A DNA stretch of 64,000 bases, from contig NC_004463.1 of the NCBI RefSeq assembly GCF_000011365.1, positions 6,124,001 through 6,188,000 on the forward strand, given 5' to 3'. Source of the stretch: Bradyrhizobium diazoefficiens USDA 110 (GTDB taxonomy: Bacteria; Pseudomonadota; Alphaproteobacteria; Rhizobiales; Xanthobacteraceae). Shown here in pieces: positions 62,325 through 64,000 of the stretch (within the stretch, counting starts at the first letter, position 1; every line of letters begins with the position of its first letter). The position numbers and the translations under genes are program-made. The notes beneath the pieces are model-generated. The model ran no database searches, was not told the origin of the DNA, and saw only the letters and a program-made list of their open reading frames with translations.

Positions 62325-62639
62325 ATGAAATTCCGTCCGCTTCACGACCGCGTCGTGGTCAAGCGCATCGACGCAGAAGAGAAGACCGCTGGCGGCATCA
62401 TCATTCCCGACACTGCCAAGGAAAAGCCCTCCCAGGGCGAAGTCGTCGCCGTCGGCCCCGGTGGCCGCGACGAAGCCGGCAAGCTGATCCCGATCGACCT
62501 GAAGGTCGGCGATCGCGTGCTGTTCGGCAAGTGGTCCGGCACCGAGGTCAAGATCGACAGCGTCGATCTCTTGATCATGAAGGAAAGCGACATCATGGGC
62601 GTCCTCGACGTCCCCGCTTCCAAGAAGAAGGCGGCCTAA
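62325..62639 (+). CDS. groES: Co-chaperonin GroES
   Basis: 104 residues from the ATG at 62325, with TAGGAGGAC nearby (AGGAGG). The GroES fold is clear: [15 protein letters not shown], the mobile-loop region [23 protein letters not shown], and the end [11 protein letters not shown]. It caps the GroEL ring and controls substrate folding. It is co-transcribed with groEL 42 bases downstream and regulated through the CIRCE element. Rhizobia often carry several groESL copies, and this is probably one of the HrcA-controlled ones. Confidence 0.98.
   Translation: MKFRPLHDRVVVKRIDAEEKTAGGIIIPDTAKEKPSQGEVVAVGPGGRDEAGKLIPIDLKVGDRVLFGKWSGTEVKIDSVDLLIMKESDIMGVLDVPASKKKAA

Positions 62640-64000
<1,361 letters not shown>

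Overview
The window looks like a chromosomal segment of an alphaproteobacterium of the Bradyrhizobium type. Codon use is strongly GC-biased. GroES/GroEL, Usg, DUF3126 and CysE read as typical Rhizobiales proteins, and short palindromic repeats of the kind common in Bradyrhizobium intergenic regions punctuate the gene junctions. I see no rRNA, CRISPR array, insertion sequence, integrase or phage gene. There is one tRNA, tRNA-Leu(UAA). Species assignment is inference.

Layout. 1-7.6 kb: a 5'-truncated cupin, a zinc alcohol dehydrogenase, an MFS carrier, a tandem PilZ protein, a LapG-like cysteine peptidase and a secreted amidohydrolase. 7.6-13.6 kb: a GntR/FCD regulator divergent from a polyamine-type ABC importer operon (ATPase, Tat-exported binding protein, two permeases) ending in a hydantoin/Asp-Glu racemase. 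13.7-24.9 kb: mostly small membrane, secreted and housekeeping genes (gamma carbonic anhydrase, thioesterase, cysE with DUF3126, zinc finger, FAD monooxygenase, hydrolases). 25.1 kb: tRNA-Leu. 25.3-29.6 kb: hydrolase, Bcr/CflA-like MFS, GT39-like membrane glycosyltransferase.

29.8-42.0 kb is a peptide/amide uptake and degradation locus. A dipeptide-type binding protein is divergent from an M20 peptidase, followed by two permeases, a double ATPase, an MlrC-type M81 peptidase, a second M20 amidohydrolase, an amidase and an enoyl-CoA hydratase. Several repeats sit between its genes. 42.1-47.8 kb: quinone oxidoreductase, HCCA isomerase-like protein, GST, a stand-alone MetE catalytic domain, xanthine phosphoribosyltransferase and a CinA-like MoCF protein.

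48.0-54.9 kb holds the most interesting system: circularly permuted ATP-grasp, alpha-E protein, transglutaminase and the proteasome-like peptidase Anbu. A flavin monooxygenase-like gene and an AhpD-like gene lie between the transglutaminase and Anbu, and an SDR follows. The first three plus Anbu are a known but functionally unresolved set proposed to make and/or break a peptide tag. The extra redox genes are the local novelty.

54.9-64.0 kb: an exported protein, an MFS carrier, a concentrative nucleoside transporter, a cupin with a histone-H1-like basic tail, a TPR/O-GlcNAc-transferase-like protein, usg, and groESL behind a slightly degenerate CIRCE operator. groEL runs off the right end.
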